Assembly (NCBI GenBank): GCA_963676355.1
Contig: OY781093.1
Span: forward strand, 1,550,001 to 1,614,000
DNA length: 64,000 nt
Direction of reading: 5' to 3'
Source of the DNA: JAGLOK01 sp963676355
Lineage (GTDB): Bacteria; Bacillota; Clostridia; Christensenellales; UMGS416
The position numbers were made by a program, and so were the translations under genes. This document shows, one piece after another, positions 7,688 through 17,106 of this stretch (positions are counted from its first letter, which is position 1; the number at the start of each line of letters is the position of its first letter). The notes below the pieces were generated by a model that did not search any database, was not told the origin of the DNA, and worked only from the letters and a program-made list of their open reading frames with translations.

Positions 7688-10270
7688 ATGGAAAATAATA
7701 AGGCATATGATATATTAGATAAAATGGATGACTTAGTAGCAATTCTTAGCCTTCTACCCGGATTAAAAATTATACCATACACTCATCTTACTGTTAAACT
7801 AGGCATAAAGTACCTCATTCAAAAGGGAGTATTTAAGGAAAATAAAGATAAGATGATACAAGCAGATTTTGTTAATGTTATGACTAAAGTATTCGAAGAG
7901 ACTTCAAATTTAATATATTCATGTGAGTATAAAGATTTTTTAACCAACTCTTACTTGAGGCTCAAAGAAAAATTAGAAGAAAAGAAATATAATAATCATA
8001 TTGGATTTGATGATCTAACTATTTTTTTAAAACAATGCATGAAAGAAAGTATAAAAATTGAGCTGTATGAAATTACGATGTTAGACATTAATAATTTTAT
8101 TGATTCGATATATGTCGTATTTGCTAAAGAACTATATAGATATCCTGAGTATGGAACATATTTAAATTGTATAAATGTCTTAGATATTAGGAATAAGCTT
8201 AAATACCTTGAGGAAGAAGTAAGAAAATTAGAAAATAATATAAGCAATCTTTTAAGGAATAATGAACTCAAAAAAATTCAATTGCCACATATGATTAGAG
8301 GAATTAATCAGCCAGTAGGAAGAGAAGATGATATAAAGATATTGGAAAGAATGCTTGAATCAAAAAGACCAGTGGTCTTAGTACATGCTATGGGCGGTGT
8401 AGGTAAAACAGAATTATGCAAGTATTATTGTATTAATTCTACAGAAAAGGTGGGGTGGTTTGATTTTGATAATGACCTTAAAACAACATTGTTAATATGT
8501 GGCGATGTTGATAAAATGACAAACGATGAATCGAGAGAAAAAGAATATAATAGGATTAGAAATTATATTTTATCATTGCCAAATGAAAATATACTAGTAT
8601 TTGATAATATCGGTAATTTACAACAGGAGGATTTTGATTTTCTATGCAAAATAAACTGCAAGGTATTACTTACATCTAGAGAAGAGTTCCCTGCACATTC
8701 ACATATCTTTGAGCATTATTTTTTAGATTTACTTGACAATATGCAATGCAGGGACTTATTTGAATATTATCTTTCGCATAAAAGGGAGCAATTTGAATAT
8801 GAAGATATTAATATTCTGGATTCAATAATTGAGCTGGCAGGTAATCATACATTAACAATTGAGTTACTTGCTAAGACATATGATACTTCCTTTAAGATAA
8901 ATTCATTTAAGGATTTATTTGATTTGCTTAAAGAAAAGGGATTTGATATAAAAAATAAAGTTTATATAAATGGAAAAATTGAAAAAAAAGAGTTTAATAA
9001 GCATATGCTTATGTTATTCGATATATCAAATATTAAGGATAAAAAAAAAGTAGATATATTAAAAAATATTTGTTTACTGCCGCCAATACCAATAAAAGGT
9101 AATAAAATAATCTGTTGGTTAGGATTATCTGAAGAAGGTTCATTGCAGTGGTTAGCTAGAACTGGATGGATAAAAAACACCAATGGCTATATTGTGATGC
9201 ATAAAACAATATGTGAAACATTGAAGTCTTCACTTCGACCACATTATAAAGAGTGTAAAAAATTAATTACAAGCCTCACTAAAGAAAATCAGTTTGCTGA
9301 AACAGATATTCGTATATTCGATCCTCCATATCTAAGATTTGGTTATGATGTTTCAATGTATTTTTTAAGAATTAGAAGTAAAACTATTGTTTTGAGCAAT
9401 CTGTTGTATATCGTAGGGTACATTTTGTCTAAACAATCAAATTATAATAAAGCAATAGAATTTTTAGAATACTGTCTAATTATAAGAAAAGGTAAGTATG
9501 ACATCAATAACCCTAGCGTAATCGAAGCAAAAAAAATTTTGGCTGAAACATACAGGGAAAATTGTAACTATGCTAAAGCAACTGAACTATATAATGATAT
9601 AATAAATGCATCAGAGAAGTACTTGTATTATATTTCCGATGCATATAACGATTTGGGGATTATTAGTAAAAAACTTGACGATTATGAAAAAGCTGAAATA
9701 TTTTATACAAAAGCAATAACAGCACACAGTGGGATATTGCAGGTAGAGGATATTAATACTGCATCTTTTTATAACAACTTAGCATTTGTTTATAAGAAAA
9801 ATGAAGAATATGACAAAGCTTTAGAGCTACTAGAAAAAGATTTATCTATTTGTAAAAGATTACTTGATAAAGATCATCCTAATATTTATATTACATACAA
9901 TAATATTGCTGGTATATATGAATTAAAAGGGGATTATATTGAAGCTTTGAATATATATAAAAGAGTAAAGGATTTTAGAGTAAGAGTATTAGGAAATCGC
10001 CATAAATCAACTGCCATTATTTATAATAACATTGGGTACATATATTACATGATGGCATTAAAAAATAATGAAAACAAATACTACAATAATGCAAAAAAAA
10101 ACTATATGATGTCTTTAGATATTATTAATAAAATAATATTTGGGCCAAACGATGTTACTGAAGCGATACATTCTAATTTATGGAAACTGTACGATAAAAT
10201 GAATAATACGGAAATGAAAAATTATCATAAAAATATTTCTGAGGATATGTTAAAAAGCATGAACAAATAA
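7688..10270 (+). CDS. NB-ARC/TPR STAND protein (NLR-like defence candidate)
   Basis: An 860-residue STAND NTPase. ATG 7688 is chosen because AGAGGT precedes it; the longer frame to 7589 runs back through the promoter. Residues 1-200 are helical with a hydrophobic patch (LLPGLKIIPYTHLTVKLGI) and match no effector I know. The NB-ARC domain has Walker A AMGGVGKT (K240), Walker B NILVFDNIGN and sensor KVLLTSREEF. From about residue 570 to 850 there are TPR units such as AIEFLEYCLIIRK, AEIFYTKAITAHSG and ALELLEKDLSICKR. Bacterial proteins of this layout sense phage or other signals through the repeats, oligomerise and fire the N-terminal domain. The AT-rich composition and flanking direct repeats mark it as cargo. 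A defence role is inferred. Confidence 0.85.
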   Translation: MENNKAYDILDKMDDLVAILSLLPGLKIIPYTHLTVKLGIKYLIQKGVFKENKDKMIQADFVNVMTKVFEETSNLIYSCEYKDFLTNSYLRLKEKLEEKKYNNHIGFDDLTIFLKQCMKESIKIELYEITMLDINNFIDSIYVVFAKELYRYPEYGTYLNCINVLDIRNKLKYLEEEVRKLENNISNLLRNNELKKIQLPHMIRGINQPVGREDDIKILERMLESKRPVVLVHAMGGVGKTELCKYYCINSTEKVGWFDFDNDLKTTLLICGDVDKMTNDESREKEYNRIRNYILSLPNENILVFDNIGNLQQEDFDFLCKINCKVLLTSREEFPAHSHIFEHYFLDLLDNMQCRDLFEYYLSHKREQFEYEDINILDSIIELAGNHTLTIELLAKTYDTSFKINSFKDLFDLLKEKGFDIKNKVYINGKIEKKEFNKHMLMLFDISNIKDKKKVDILKNICLLPPIPIKGNKIICWLGLSEEGSLQWLARTGWIKNTNGYIVMHKTICETLKSSLRPHYKECKKLITSLTKENQFAETDIRIFDPPYLRFGYDVSMYFLRIRSKTIVLSNLLYIVGYILSKQSNYNKAIEFLEYCLIIRKGKYDINNPSVIEAKKILAETYRENCNYAKATELYNDIINASEKYLYYISDAYNDLGIISKKLDDYEKAEIFYTKAITAHSGILQVEDINTASFYNNLAFVYKKNEEYDKALELLEKDLSICKRLLDKDHPNIYITYNNIAGIYELKGDYIEALNIYKRVKDFRVRVLGNRHKSTAIIYNNIGYIYYMMALKNNENKYYNNAKKNYMMSLDIINKIIFGPNDVTEAIHSNLWKLYDKMNNTEMKNYHKNISEDMLKSMNK

Positions 10271-10335
10271 AGGCTAGAATAGTGATTAGAAAAATATCTA
10301 ATTTAATTGAGATTTGGTTTTATTTGTGTTGTTTT

Positions 10336-10440
10336 AGAGAGTTCTTACTAGTGCGATTGTTAATTTGTTGATACGCATTATAAATGACATAAATTACAAC
10401 TAAAGTCTTTTTATTGATTGAAATTAGTGGTATTATAGAT
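10336..10440 (+). repeat. Direct repeat copy B ahead of the Argonaute unit
   Basis: A degenerate copy of 7509-7611: the 3' end of the pilin gene without its reading frame, the ATGACATAAA block, and a promoter-like end TTGATTGAAATTAGTGG followed by TATTAT (10431-10436, extended -10). The 219-base gap 10271-10489 holds nothing else that I recognise. The repeat would drive the two-gene unit starting at 10490. Confidence 0.7.
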
Positions 10441-10489
10441 AAAAACAGTTTTCAAGTTTTGAAGAATTGTAACGAAAAAAGGATTAATA

Positions 10490-11794
10490 GTGGATAATAG
10501 GCGACCAACAGACGTATATATAAAATTGCAACAGCAAATTTTCACTGAAAATAAAGTGTATGATTCAAGAAGTGATACGCTACTTCAGTCATTTACATTA
10601 CTATGTAGTTCATGTTTTTCAAAAGAACAAATAGTTTGTCAGCTACAGAATATTATTAATAAGATCGAAAAAGATTCATTTAATATTTCTTTTTCTGTAG
10701 AATATTCAATGATATATTATTTATCAAAAGAATATAAAATGTCACTCTCAAAAGAGCTAGCAACATTTATAAAGACTGAATGTATTGATACTATTTCTTT
10801 TGAACGATTTCCTATTAGTAACAGAGCGTTAATAGCATATTTTCTAAACAAAGCAAATACTAACAGCAAAAAATTGGATATTAAAATAGAAAGTTTATAT
10901 AAAGAAGCAATTGACCTATTGGAATCTGGGGATTATTTAGCAGCAATTGATGGTTTTTTTGCTACGGAGAAGATAGAAGATAAGTATTTAAAAAAAATTG
11001 AATATGAAATTTCAAACAATAAAGATTTTTTGAATAGAGAGAAAATCGCAAAACTAACTTTAAAGTTCATGGAATGGGAAAGTAGGGAATCACAAAAATT
11101 ATTAATGCTTTTGGAAGATACACTAAAAATTGATCTGAAAAGTTGGATAGAACCTGACATTCAATTTTCATTAATTGAAAGCGAGAAACTAATTAACTCA
11201 AATCTTTCACAAGAAGTTGTGAATGATATTCTTGACACACTAAAGAAATCAGGAGAACCTTGGACAAACATAATAAATGAGTTTTCTGATAGAGGAGTCG
11301 TTGTAGATTTAAAATCCTTTCATCAGATGTCAAACTTCAGTCCTAGCGAAGATACATGGAGTTATTTGGCACTTGAAGCTGGACAGCATACCACCAAATA
11401 TGAACTAAATGAAGAAGAGTATCTGCAGTATAGCAAGCTAGTTAAAATTAATAAAACAAATAAAATAGCTTCTTATAAAGGTTCACTTACTTTATGTATT
11501 AGTTTACTAATTCAAGGTATAGGATTAACCGTATTCTTATTTCTGAATTGGGCAAATATACTTAATAGTATTAGAAATATTAAAACTACTATTACTTCAC
11601 CCTCTACAGGTCAAGAATGGATTGATATTTTTTTTAATCCTTTAATAATTGCTATTTTAATTGTTATATGGATGATTCGAGTTTTTAAATTTTATAAAGA
11701 AAATAAAGATATAGGTGTAAAACAAGTATTTATGTCATTGCCAATTATTAGGTTTTTAGTTTCGAAGTTATTGGGAGGAGAGCTTGATAAATGA
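10490..11794 (+). CDS. Argonaute-associated membrane effector candidate
   Basis: A 434-residue protein starting at GTG 10490 behind AAAAGGATT. The first 320 residues are soluble, mostly helical and charged, without a known enzyme motif. Two strong membrane helices lie near residues 328-350 (LTLCISLLIQGIGLTVFLFL) and 381-400 (IIAILIVIWMIRVFKFY), and a basic tail follows. The downstream Argonaute gene overlaps the stop by four bases (ATGA), so the two are translationally coupled and probably form one complex. Long-B prokaryotic Argonautes are known to pair with membrane effectors that depolarise or permeabilise the cell on recognition of invader nucleic acid. This protein fits that role by position and topology, not by recognised sequence family. 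Confidence 0.72.
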   Translation: MDNRRPTDVYIKLQQQIFTENKVYDSRSDTLLQSFTLLCSSCFSKEQIVCQLQNIINKIEKDSFNISFSVEYSMIYYLSKEYKMSLSKELATFIKTECIDTISFERFPISNRALIAYFLNKANTNSKKLDIKIESLYKEAIDLLESGDYLAAIDGFFATEKIEDKYLKKIEYEISNNKDFLNREKIAKLTLKFMEWESRESQKLLMLLEDTLKIDLKSWIEPDIQFSLIESEKLINSNLSQEVVNDILDTLKKSGEPWTNIINEFSDRGVVVDLKSFHQMSNFSPSEDTWSYLALEAGQHTTKYELNEEEYLQYSKLVKINKTNKIASYKGSLTLCISLLIQGIGLTVFLFLNWANILNSIRNIKTTITSPSTGQEWIDIFFNPLIIAILIVIWMIRVFKFYKENKDIGVKQVFMSLPIIRFLVSKLLGGELDK

Positions 11795-13695
11795 AAATTA
11801 ATGCATATAAAATTGTTGAAGAACCTACATATGTTTATGCTATAAAAAAAGAAGGTCAAAATACAGATGAATTAAAACTAAAATTCATTAATTATTTAGT
11901 TATAGAAAATAGTAAATTAATAGTTTTAGTTGGTAATAGAGAGGCTCTGTATAAGATAGATAAGAGAATCTGCTTGATAGAGTACAATAGTTTATCGTTT
12001 AATCAGAAAATTCAATATCTAAAAATGGCATTTAGTAAATATTCTCAAGCATTTGGATATATTCCTGTTACGAGAAAAATGCTACTAGATACAAGTGTAT
12101 CACCAAAGTTAACTAGTGAAGCTTATATAAATAGTGGAATTAACTACAGAATAGAATATTTAGGCAATGAATTTTATATAGTAATCTCCCCCAAAAATAT
12201 TATTACTGAAGATGGAGAAAGATATAATCCAATATTTGCAAAACAAAAAAGCTCTGAACTAATTAGTTTGTTGGCAATAAATTATTATGAATTTTGTAAA
12301 AGAATTAATGTATTTGTTCAAAAAATTGGTAATAGTATTGATATCGAAGTAACCAATGCTGATTTCTTGAAAATAGAAATTGCTAATGAAATAGAAAGTG
12401 AAAATCTTTTTCTTATTCGTGAACCATTAATATCATTTGGTGGTGGTAGAACACATACTTTTCCTGCATACGGTTTAAATAGGTATTTCCCACTTGATTA
12501 TAATGAAACTGTAACGAGTAGGCCGTCTATAATTGATTCAGCATATATAGGCACTAGCTCGATTGGGAGCTTTTTAAAAGTATTACAGAATGGTAACAAT
12601 AAAATAAAATCGTTTTCTGACATATATAAATGTAGACTTAAATTTCCAAAAGAATGTAGTTTCGTTTTATCTAATGAAGAAATTGTATCATGCAAGACGA
12701 TTACCGATGTAACAAATATATTGAAGCGAAATGCAATAAAAATAAAGGAGTCTACCAAACAAATTAGACTATGTATAATTGAGTTACCTGAAGAGTGGGA
12801 AGAATTTTTTGTTAATCAAGAACAAGATTTGCATGATACTATTAAAGTAGATTTTTATATGGAAGGAATACCTACTCAAATTATTACAAGTAAAGCAATA
12901 AAGGCTAACGGTAAATCTACTTTTGAAAATTTAAGATTAGGGATTTATGTAACAGCTGGAGGTAAACCATGGAAATTATCAGAGCAGTTTAGGAATAAAG
13001 TTTTTATTGGGATATCATTTGGCAAAGTGGTTGATAATAAAACAAGACTTATTGGGGTAGCTGAAATATTTGATGAATATGGGCAAACTATCTCAATGAA
13101 ATGCATGTCTGTAAAAGAAATAGAAAAAGAAGAAAGGTTTTCTGATAAAGATATTCATTTATCATATGAAGCTATGCAAAAAACAGTAATTAGCTTACTA
13201 ACAGATTATTATGATAGTCATAAGAAATCGTGGCCTGAATTTGTTGTAATCCATAAGACTTCTTATTTTGATCTGAATGAAAAAAAAGCTTTGGATGAAT
13301 TAAGTGAGTACCCATTTAAAATAAGAACTATTCACATATATACTGGTCAAGAATGTATTTGGAATGTTATCACAGGAGGTAAAGAACCTAAAAGAGGACA
13401 AGTGTGTAAAATAAGTCAAGAAAAGGCTTTAGTTTATACTTCTGGTATTTTACAGAACTTTGATAATTATTTTATTCCTGGTATGCCATTACCTCTTCTG
13501 ATTGAAGATGAAAGTGTTGAAAAGGATATCGATTTAACATGTGAAGAAATAATAAAATTGACAAAGCTAAATTGGAATTCTACAAACTCTTATGAAAAAT
13601 TTCCAGTTACTATATCTCATTCAAGAAAAATAGTTAATTTGTTAAGAGCGGGATTAGATATTGATAATCCAATAGATTTGAGATTCTTCTTATAA
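11791..13695 (+). CDS. Prokaryotic Argonaute with degenerate PIWI catalytic site
   Basis: A 634-residue protein with MID and PIWI domains in its second half. The hallmark GGKPW lies at residues 390-394 within LGIYVTAGGKPWKLS, followed by the PIWI strand FIGISFG (405-411), the helix and strand ending VVIHKTSYF (about 485-493), and the exit segment KLNWNSTNSYEKFPVTISHSRK. It ends in LRFFL, a typical hydrophobic Argonaute C-terminus. The first catalytic aspartate (IGID in active enzymes) is replaced by S409 and the HRDG-type aspartate is missing after H488, so slicing is unlikely. The N-terminal 300 residues would hold N- and PAZ-like parts. It probably uses a guide to detect foreign nucleic acid and triggers the upstream membrane protein. 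Long-B grouping is inferred from length, inactivity and partner. Confidence 0.88.
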   Translation: MKINAYKIVEEPTYVYAIKKEGQNTDELKLKFINYLVIENSKLIVLVGNREALYKIDKRICLIEYNSLSFNQKIQYLKMAFSKYSQAFGYIPVTRKMLLDTSVSPKLTSEAYINSGINYRIEYLGNEFYIVISPKNIITEDGERYNPIFAKQKSSELISLLAINYYEFCKRINVFVQKIGNSIDIEVTNADFLKIEIANEIESENLFLIREPLISFGGGRTHTFPAYGLNRYFPLDYNETVTSRPSIIDSAYIGTSSIGSFLKVLQNGNNKIKSFSDIYKCRLKFPKECSFVLSNEEIVSCKTITDVTNILKRNAIKIKESTKQIRLCIIELPEEWEEFFVNQEQDLHDTIKVDFYMEGIPTQIITSKAIKANGKSTFENLRLGIYVTAGGKPWKLSEQFRNKVFIGISFGKVVDNKTRLIGVAEIFDEYGQTISMKCMSVKEIEKEERFSDKDIHLSYEAMQKTVISLLTDYYDSHKKSWPEFVVIHKTSYFDLNEKKALDELSEYPFKIRTIHIYTGQECIWNVITGGKEPKRGQVCKISQEKALVYTSGILQNFDNYFIPGMPLPLLIEDESVEKDIDLTCEEIIKLTKLNWNSTNSYEKFPVTISHSRKIVNLLRAGLDIDNPIDLRFFL

Positions 13696-13737
13696 CTTAT
13701 TTAGAACGTAGAATTTTTTGAATTTAAGGAGGTCACA

Positions 13738-14574
13738 TTGGCAATAGTAATAACCATACTTATAAGCGCAATACTGTCCGCAGCATTGCCTTTTTTAGAT
13801 GATATATTAACCAGTATAGTACCAATAGCATTGCATGCGGAAAACTACATGACAATGGCAACGGGAACTAACTGGTTTTATAGCGTATACGACATATTCT
13901 TTTCATTCGGGATATCGGTGATAATACTGAAATTTCTGAAGAAAGGATTCGACACATATATAGGTTGGACAGACGGGGATGCAGATGCAGACCCGTTTTT
14001 GATATTAACCAACTTTATAAGAGCGATGGCAATTGCAGTGTGCTTCCCATCATTATATAAACTGATGGCGGATGTGGTATCTGAGCTTACAGATGAACTT
14101 ATGGTGGCAATAGGCACAGGTACATCAATGGACTTTGGTGCATTAGTTACAGGAATCACAACAGCCGGGATATTTACCGGGATAGTATCACTCATATTCT
14201 TCATACTGTTTTTTATACTATATATACAGTTCCTAACCCGGGGAATGGAGATATTGATACTTAGAATAGGAGTGCCGTTTGCCTGTGTAGGACTTATTGA
14301 CAGCGACAAAGGAGTATTTGGACCGTACCTGAAGAAGTTTTTCCAGTCAACAATAGCGGTGGTGATACAGATATCAATGTGTAAGGTAGGTGTAGGCATG
14401 ATGCTAAACGGAAAGATATTCTGGGCTATAGCTTGTATGTCGATGGCACTTAAAGCACCAAAGTTTTTATCCGAGTTTATACTAATGACAGGTAGCGGAG
14501 GCGGAGGAATGATGAATAAGATATACTACACATCAAGAATATATAACATGGCAAAGGCTGTGATAAGAAAGTAG
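13738..14574 (+). CDS. TrbL/VirB6-like membrane channel protein
   Basis: A 278-residue polytopic membrane protein of the transfer channel. TTG 13738 is set by a strong AAGGAGGT 4-5 bases upstream. Hydrophobic segments occur at about residues 1-20, 45-65, 90-115, 135-165 and 175-195, with further weaker ones. A conserved-looking loop GWTDGDADADPF lies between the second and third. Position before the PrgI-like and VirB4 genes matches the VirB6/TrbL slot of Gram-positive type IV systems. GC content is visibly higher than in the Argonaute unit just upstream, which marks the boundary between cargo and backbone. Confidence 0.82.
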   Translation: MAIVITILISAILSAALPFLDDILTSIVPIALHAENYMTMATGTNWFYSVYDIFFSFGISVIILKFLKKGFDTYIGWTDGDADADPFLILTNFIRAMAIAVCFPSLYKLMADVVSELTDELMVAIGTGTSMDFGALVTGITTAGIFTGIVSLIFFILFFILYIQFLTRGMEILILRIGVPFACVGLIDSDKGVFGPYLKKFFQSTIAVVIQISMCKVGVGMMLNGKIFWAIACMSMALKAPKFLSEFILMTGSGGGGMMNKIYYTSRIYNMAKAVIRK

Positions 14575-14580
14575 GATAAT

Positions 14581-14790
14581 ATGCAAATGATAGACGATAT
14601 TTCAAAGGTGGTGGTCTGGCTTATAAGAGCAGGTGCCGCCTTTCGATTATGTTACTGCCTTTTTAGAATGATTTCTACTGATGATGATAGTGCAATGTAT
14701 AAGAAACGATCAAAGCATACAATAGTCTTTTATATCATAGCCGAATGTGTATGGATAATAAAAAGCGTTGTAATGAATTATTACTCATAG
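14581..14790 (+). CDS. Small two-TM conjugation protein
   Basis: A 69-residue protein with two hydrophobic stretches (VVVWLIRAGAAFRLCYCLF and IVFYIIAECVWIIKSVV) separated by a short charged loop. It begins six bases after the TrbL-like gene and ends just before the PrgI-like gene, so it is part of the transfer operon. A weak GGATA lies at the expected distance before ATG 14581. Genes of this size are usual at this place in Clostridial conjugative elements, but the function is unknown. Confidence 0.7.
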   Translation: MQMIDDISKVVVWLIRAGAAFRLCYCLFRMISTDDDSAMYKKRSKHTIVFYIIAECVWIIKSVVMNYYS

Positions 14791-14798
14791 GAGGAAAG

Positions 14799-15119
14799 AT
14801 GGGAGAAAGCAAATTATATATACCCAACAACGTAAAGACCAAATCGGAGATATTTGAAGGGTACAGTAAACAGGAAATATTGCAAACAGTAATTGCAACA
14901 GCAGCTATCGTCTCGATAGCTTTTTTAGTATTTAGTATAAACAAAAGCGTAACGTTCCTTATTGTATTCATTCTTACGGGAATAGCCGGAAGTGTGATGT
15001 GTACTACAAAGGATAAGAACAATCAGTCTGTTTATGATCAGCTAAAGAACATGGTGAACTTTGCTAAAAACCAGCAGAAGTTTGAATATAAGTATATGAA
15101 GGAGTGGGGAGATGCTTAG
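14799..15119 (+). CDS. prgI: PrgI/VirB3-like membrane protein
   Basis: A 106-residue membrane protein starting at ATG 14799 behind AGGAGGAAA. The opening KLYIPNNVKTKSEIFEGY is the typical PrgI-family start, followed by two close hydrophobic helices at about residues 28-48 and 53-70 and a short cytoplasmic tail with FAKNQQKFEYKYMKEW. PrgI-family proteins anchor VirB4 to the membrane and correspond to VirB3. The downstream gene overlaps by eight bases, as expected for a PrgI-VirB4 pair. Confidence 0.82.
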   Translation: MGESKLYIPNNVKTKSEIFEGYSKQEILQTVIATAAIVSIAFLVFSINKSVTFLIVFILTGIAGSVMCTTKDKNNQSVYDQLKNMVNFAKNQQKFEYKYMKEWGDA

Positions 15120-15723
15120 AAGGAAAGAAGAAGTTGATAAAAGAATACAAACAGCCAGTGAGTTTATAAACATTAAAGACATAAAAGGAAGCGTTTTATA
15201 CACTCTTGATAATCATATCTTTTCATATATAAGGCTACACCCAATTAGCATAGATCTATTATCGGATAGCGAAAAGCGAATACTCATAAACACACTAACT
15301 GCAGAACTATCCAGCGAAACAAAACCATTTAAGTTCTTTGCTATATCGCAAGTAGTCGATATGAGTAAGCTCAAGAACCAACTATATAATGTTCTAAATA
15401 CTACATCAGACAATATTCGCAGACGATTGATAAATGAGGAGATAACGCAAATAGCTGAATTTGCACTATCGGGTGAGATAATAGAGCGACAATTCTTTGT
15501 TATTGTGTGGGAAAGGTTAACTGAGGATGGGGAGCTAGTACTCAAGCGCAGAGCAACAGAACTTGCATATAAATTTCAAAGCTGTGGAGTGAATGCTGAT
15601 TTACTTAACCAAAACAGGATATATCACCTTGCAAAGCTTTTTGCGCATCCGCAAAGCGAACATCTTGATTCTGATGATAATGAATTTAGTGCGACTATAC
15701 CAATAATTGGAGGATTGAAATGA
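15112..15723 (+). CDS. VirB4 N-terminal-domain-like protein
   Basis: A 203-residue soluble protein. Its ATG overlaps the PrgI-like stop by eight bases and its own stop overlaps the VirB4 start by four (ATGA), so all three are coupled. The pattern (DGxLVLKRRATELAYKFQSCGVNADLL near residues 140-165, strands around residues 30-90) is what one expects of the N-terminal domain of TraC/VirB4 proteins, which contacts PrgI/VirB3. I read it as that domain encoded as a separate gene. A frameshift that split one gene is the alternative, but the clean ATGA overlap argues for a normal gene. Confidence 0.65.
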   Translation: MLRRKEEVDKRIQTASEFINIKDIKGSVLYTLDNHIFSYIRLHPISIDLLSDSEKRILINTLTAELSSETKPFKFFAISQVVDMSKLKNQLYNVLNTTSDNIRRRLINEEITQIAEFALSGEIIERQFFVIVWERLTEDGELVLKRRATELAYKFQSCGVNADLLNQNRIYHLAKLFAHPQSEHLDSDDNEFSATIPIIGGLK

Positions 15724-16553
15724 AACGAACCAGACTAAACCAAAGTGCAGTTAATTCTGCGCTTCTCAATATTGTGACACCTATGGGATTAGAGTTTAAA
15801 AGAACAAGTCTTAATATTGGAGAGTTTATTGGAAAGATATTCGGAGTTACCAAATACCCACCTACTGTTGAAACCGGATGGTTAGCTAAAGTGTCAAACA
15901 CTCCTGGAACAGTAATATCTCAAACTTTTATACCGGCAGACAATACATTGCTTGTAGAGAGCATATCAAAAAATATTATGCAAAATAGAAGCTTAGCGCA
16001 ATCAACTCGAGATCCACTTACAGAAAAAAGAGCTGAGCGTGGCGTTGAAGACGGCGAGAGGATATTAACTCAGATAGACCAAAATGGTGAAACAGTAGGA
16101 TATATGACAAACCTTGTTATGCCTTTAGATAATGAACAAAGAAGGTTTGAAAAGTTATGTAGAAGAGTAGAAGGATTATATTCAACAATTAGGTGCAAAA
16201 TACGGCCATTGCCTAACTTGCAAAAGGAAGCATTTAAGATGCTATCTCCATATCATGTTCCTGAGCAGAAGATAGTAGATATAACACAAAGGATAGTACC
16301 GCTTTCGACTTTTATCGGTGGATTTCCGTTTGCGAGTAGTGGATATAACGATGGCGAAGGCACTTGGTTTGCTATGGATGCACATGGAGGAATGATAGTG
16401 CTTGATTTATGGAAGAGAGAAGGGGATAGAACTAACTCTAATATTGTTATACTCGGACACTCCGGACAGGGAAAATCTACAGCAATTAAAAACATCATAC
16501 TGTCAGAGTATATGATGGGGATAAAAATAATCTGTATAGACCCAGAATCAGAA
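15720..16553 (+). CDS. virB4: VirB4-like conjugation ATPase, 5' exon
   Basis: The first 278 codons of the VirB4/TraC ATPase that powers assembly of the transfer channel. Walker A is LGHSGQGKST (K252), near the end of this exon, followed by KIICIDPESE. The frame then enters a group II intron at 16554 and reads only seven more codons before a stop. Joined to 18872-19855 the frame is kept and the protein is 605 residues: DPESE continues with YKDLCNNL, matching the usual DPE-x-EY-x-x-L pattern of VirB4 proteins. Without splicing the ATPase would be cut just after Walker A, so transfer should depend on splicing. Confidence 0.88.
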
Positions 16554-17106
16554 GTGCGACAAGAAGTCGCCTAATAAATTGCTAGAAATAGCTGCCCTAT
16601 CCATTTGGGGTAATCCTACCACGACCTGCTTAGGCAGTAATGCCTTCGTTGGGAAGCTCGTGGGACAATGTGAAACGTCAACCAGCCTAAAGGCTGACGG
16701 ATTGCTAGGATAAGAATGTTATGGAGAACGTAAAGTGAACTATTGTAAGAGTCGTTACAGGGAATAAGCGAAATAAGGCTGATACGCTTACACCAAAAAG
16801 GTGTGGAGTTAGATCATGAGAGCTTTCGTAATCTCATGATAAATGGACAAATAGCTCCCGGCTTAAAGATAGCTCCTAACGCATTCACAATTATTTATTA
16901 GGTGGAACTTGGTAAGCCCAATATGTTCCTTGAGTAATCAAGGTATTGACCTCGCAAGAGGAAGAGACGGCATAGTGGGTAGAGGAACAGAGTAAAAAGC
17001 GAATGGCATTTTGTAATGAAATGCATAGAGGTTCAAGATTTGCCTTGACCTGAAAGGGTGCAGACTTACTCAACGGTATTTTATAGCAAAGAATGGAGGT
17101 AAAGTT

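Noticed and set aside
11791..13695. Catalytically active Argonaute nuclease
   Set aside because: The first catalytic aspartate position is serine and the HRDG-type aspartate is missing.
13878..14399. A 173-codon minus-strand frame
   Set aside because: It is the antisense shadow of the TrbL-like gene; its codons reflect the other strand and there is no ribosome binding site.
16554..17106. A second gene in the 5' part of the intron
   Set aside because: Only short frames with no start signal occur, and the sequence has the paired segments expected of the ribozyme.
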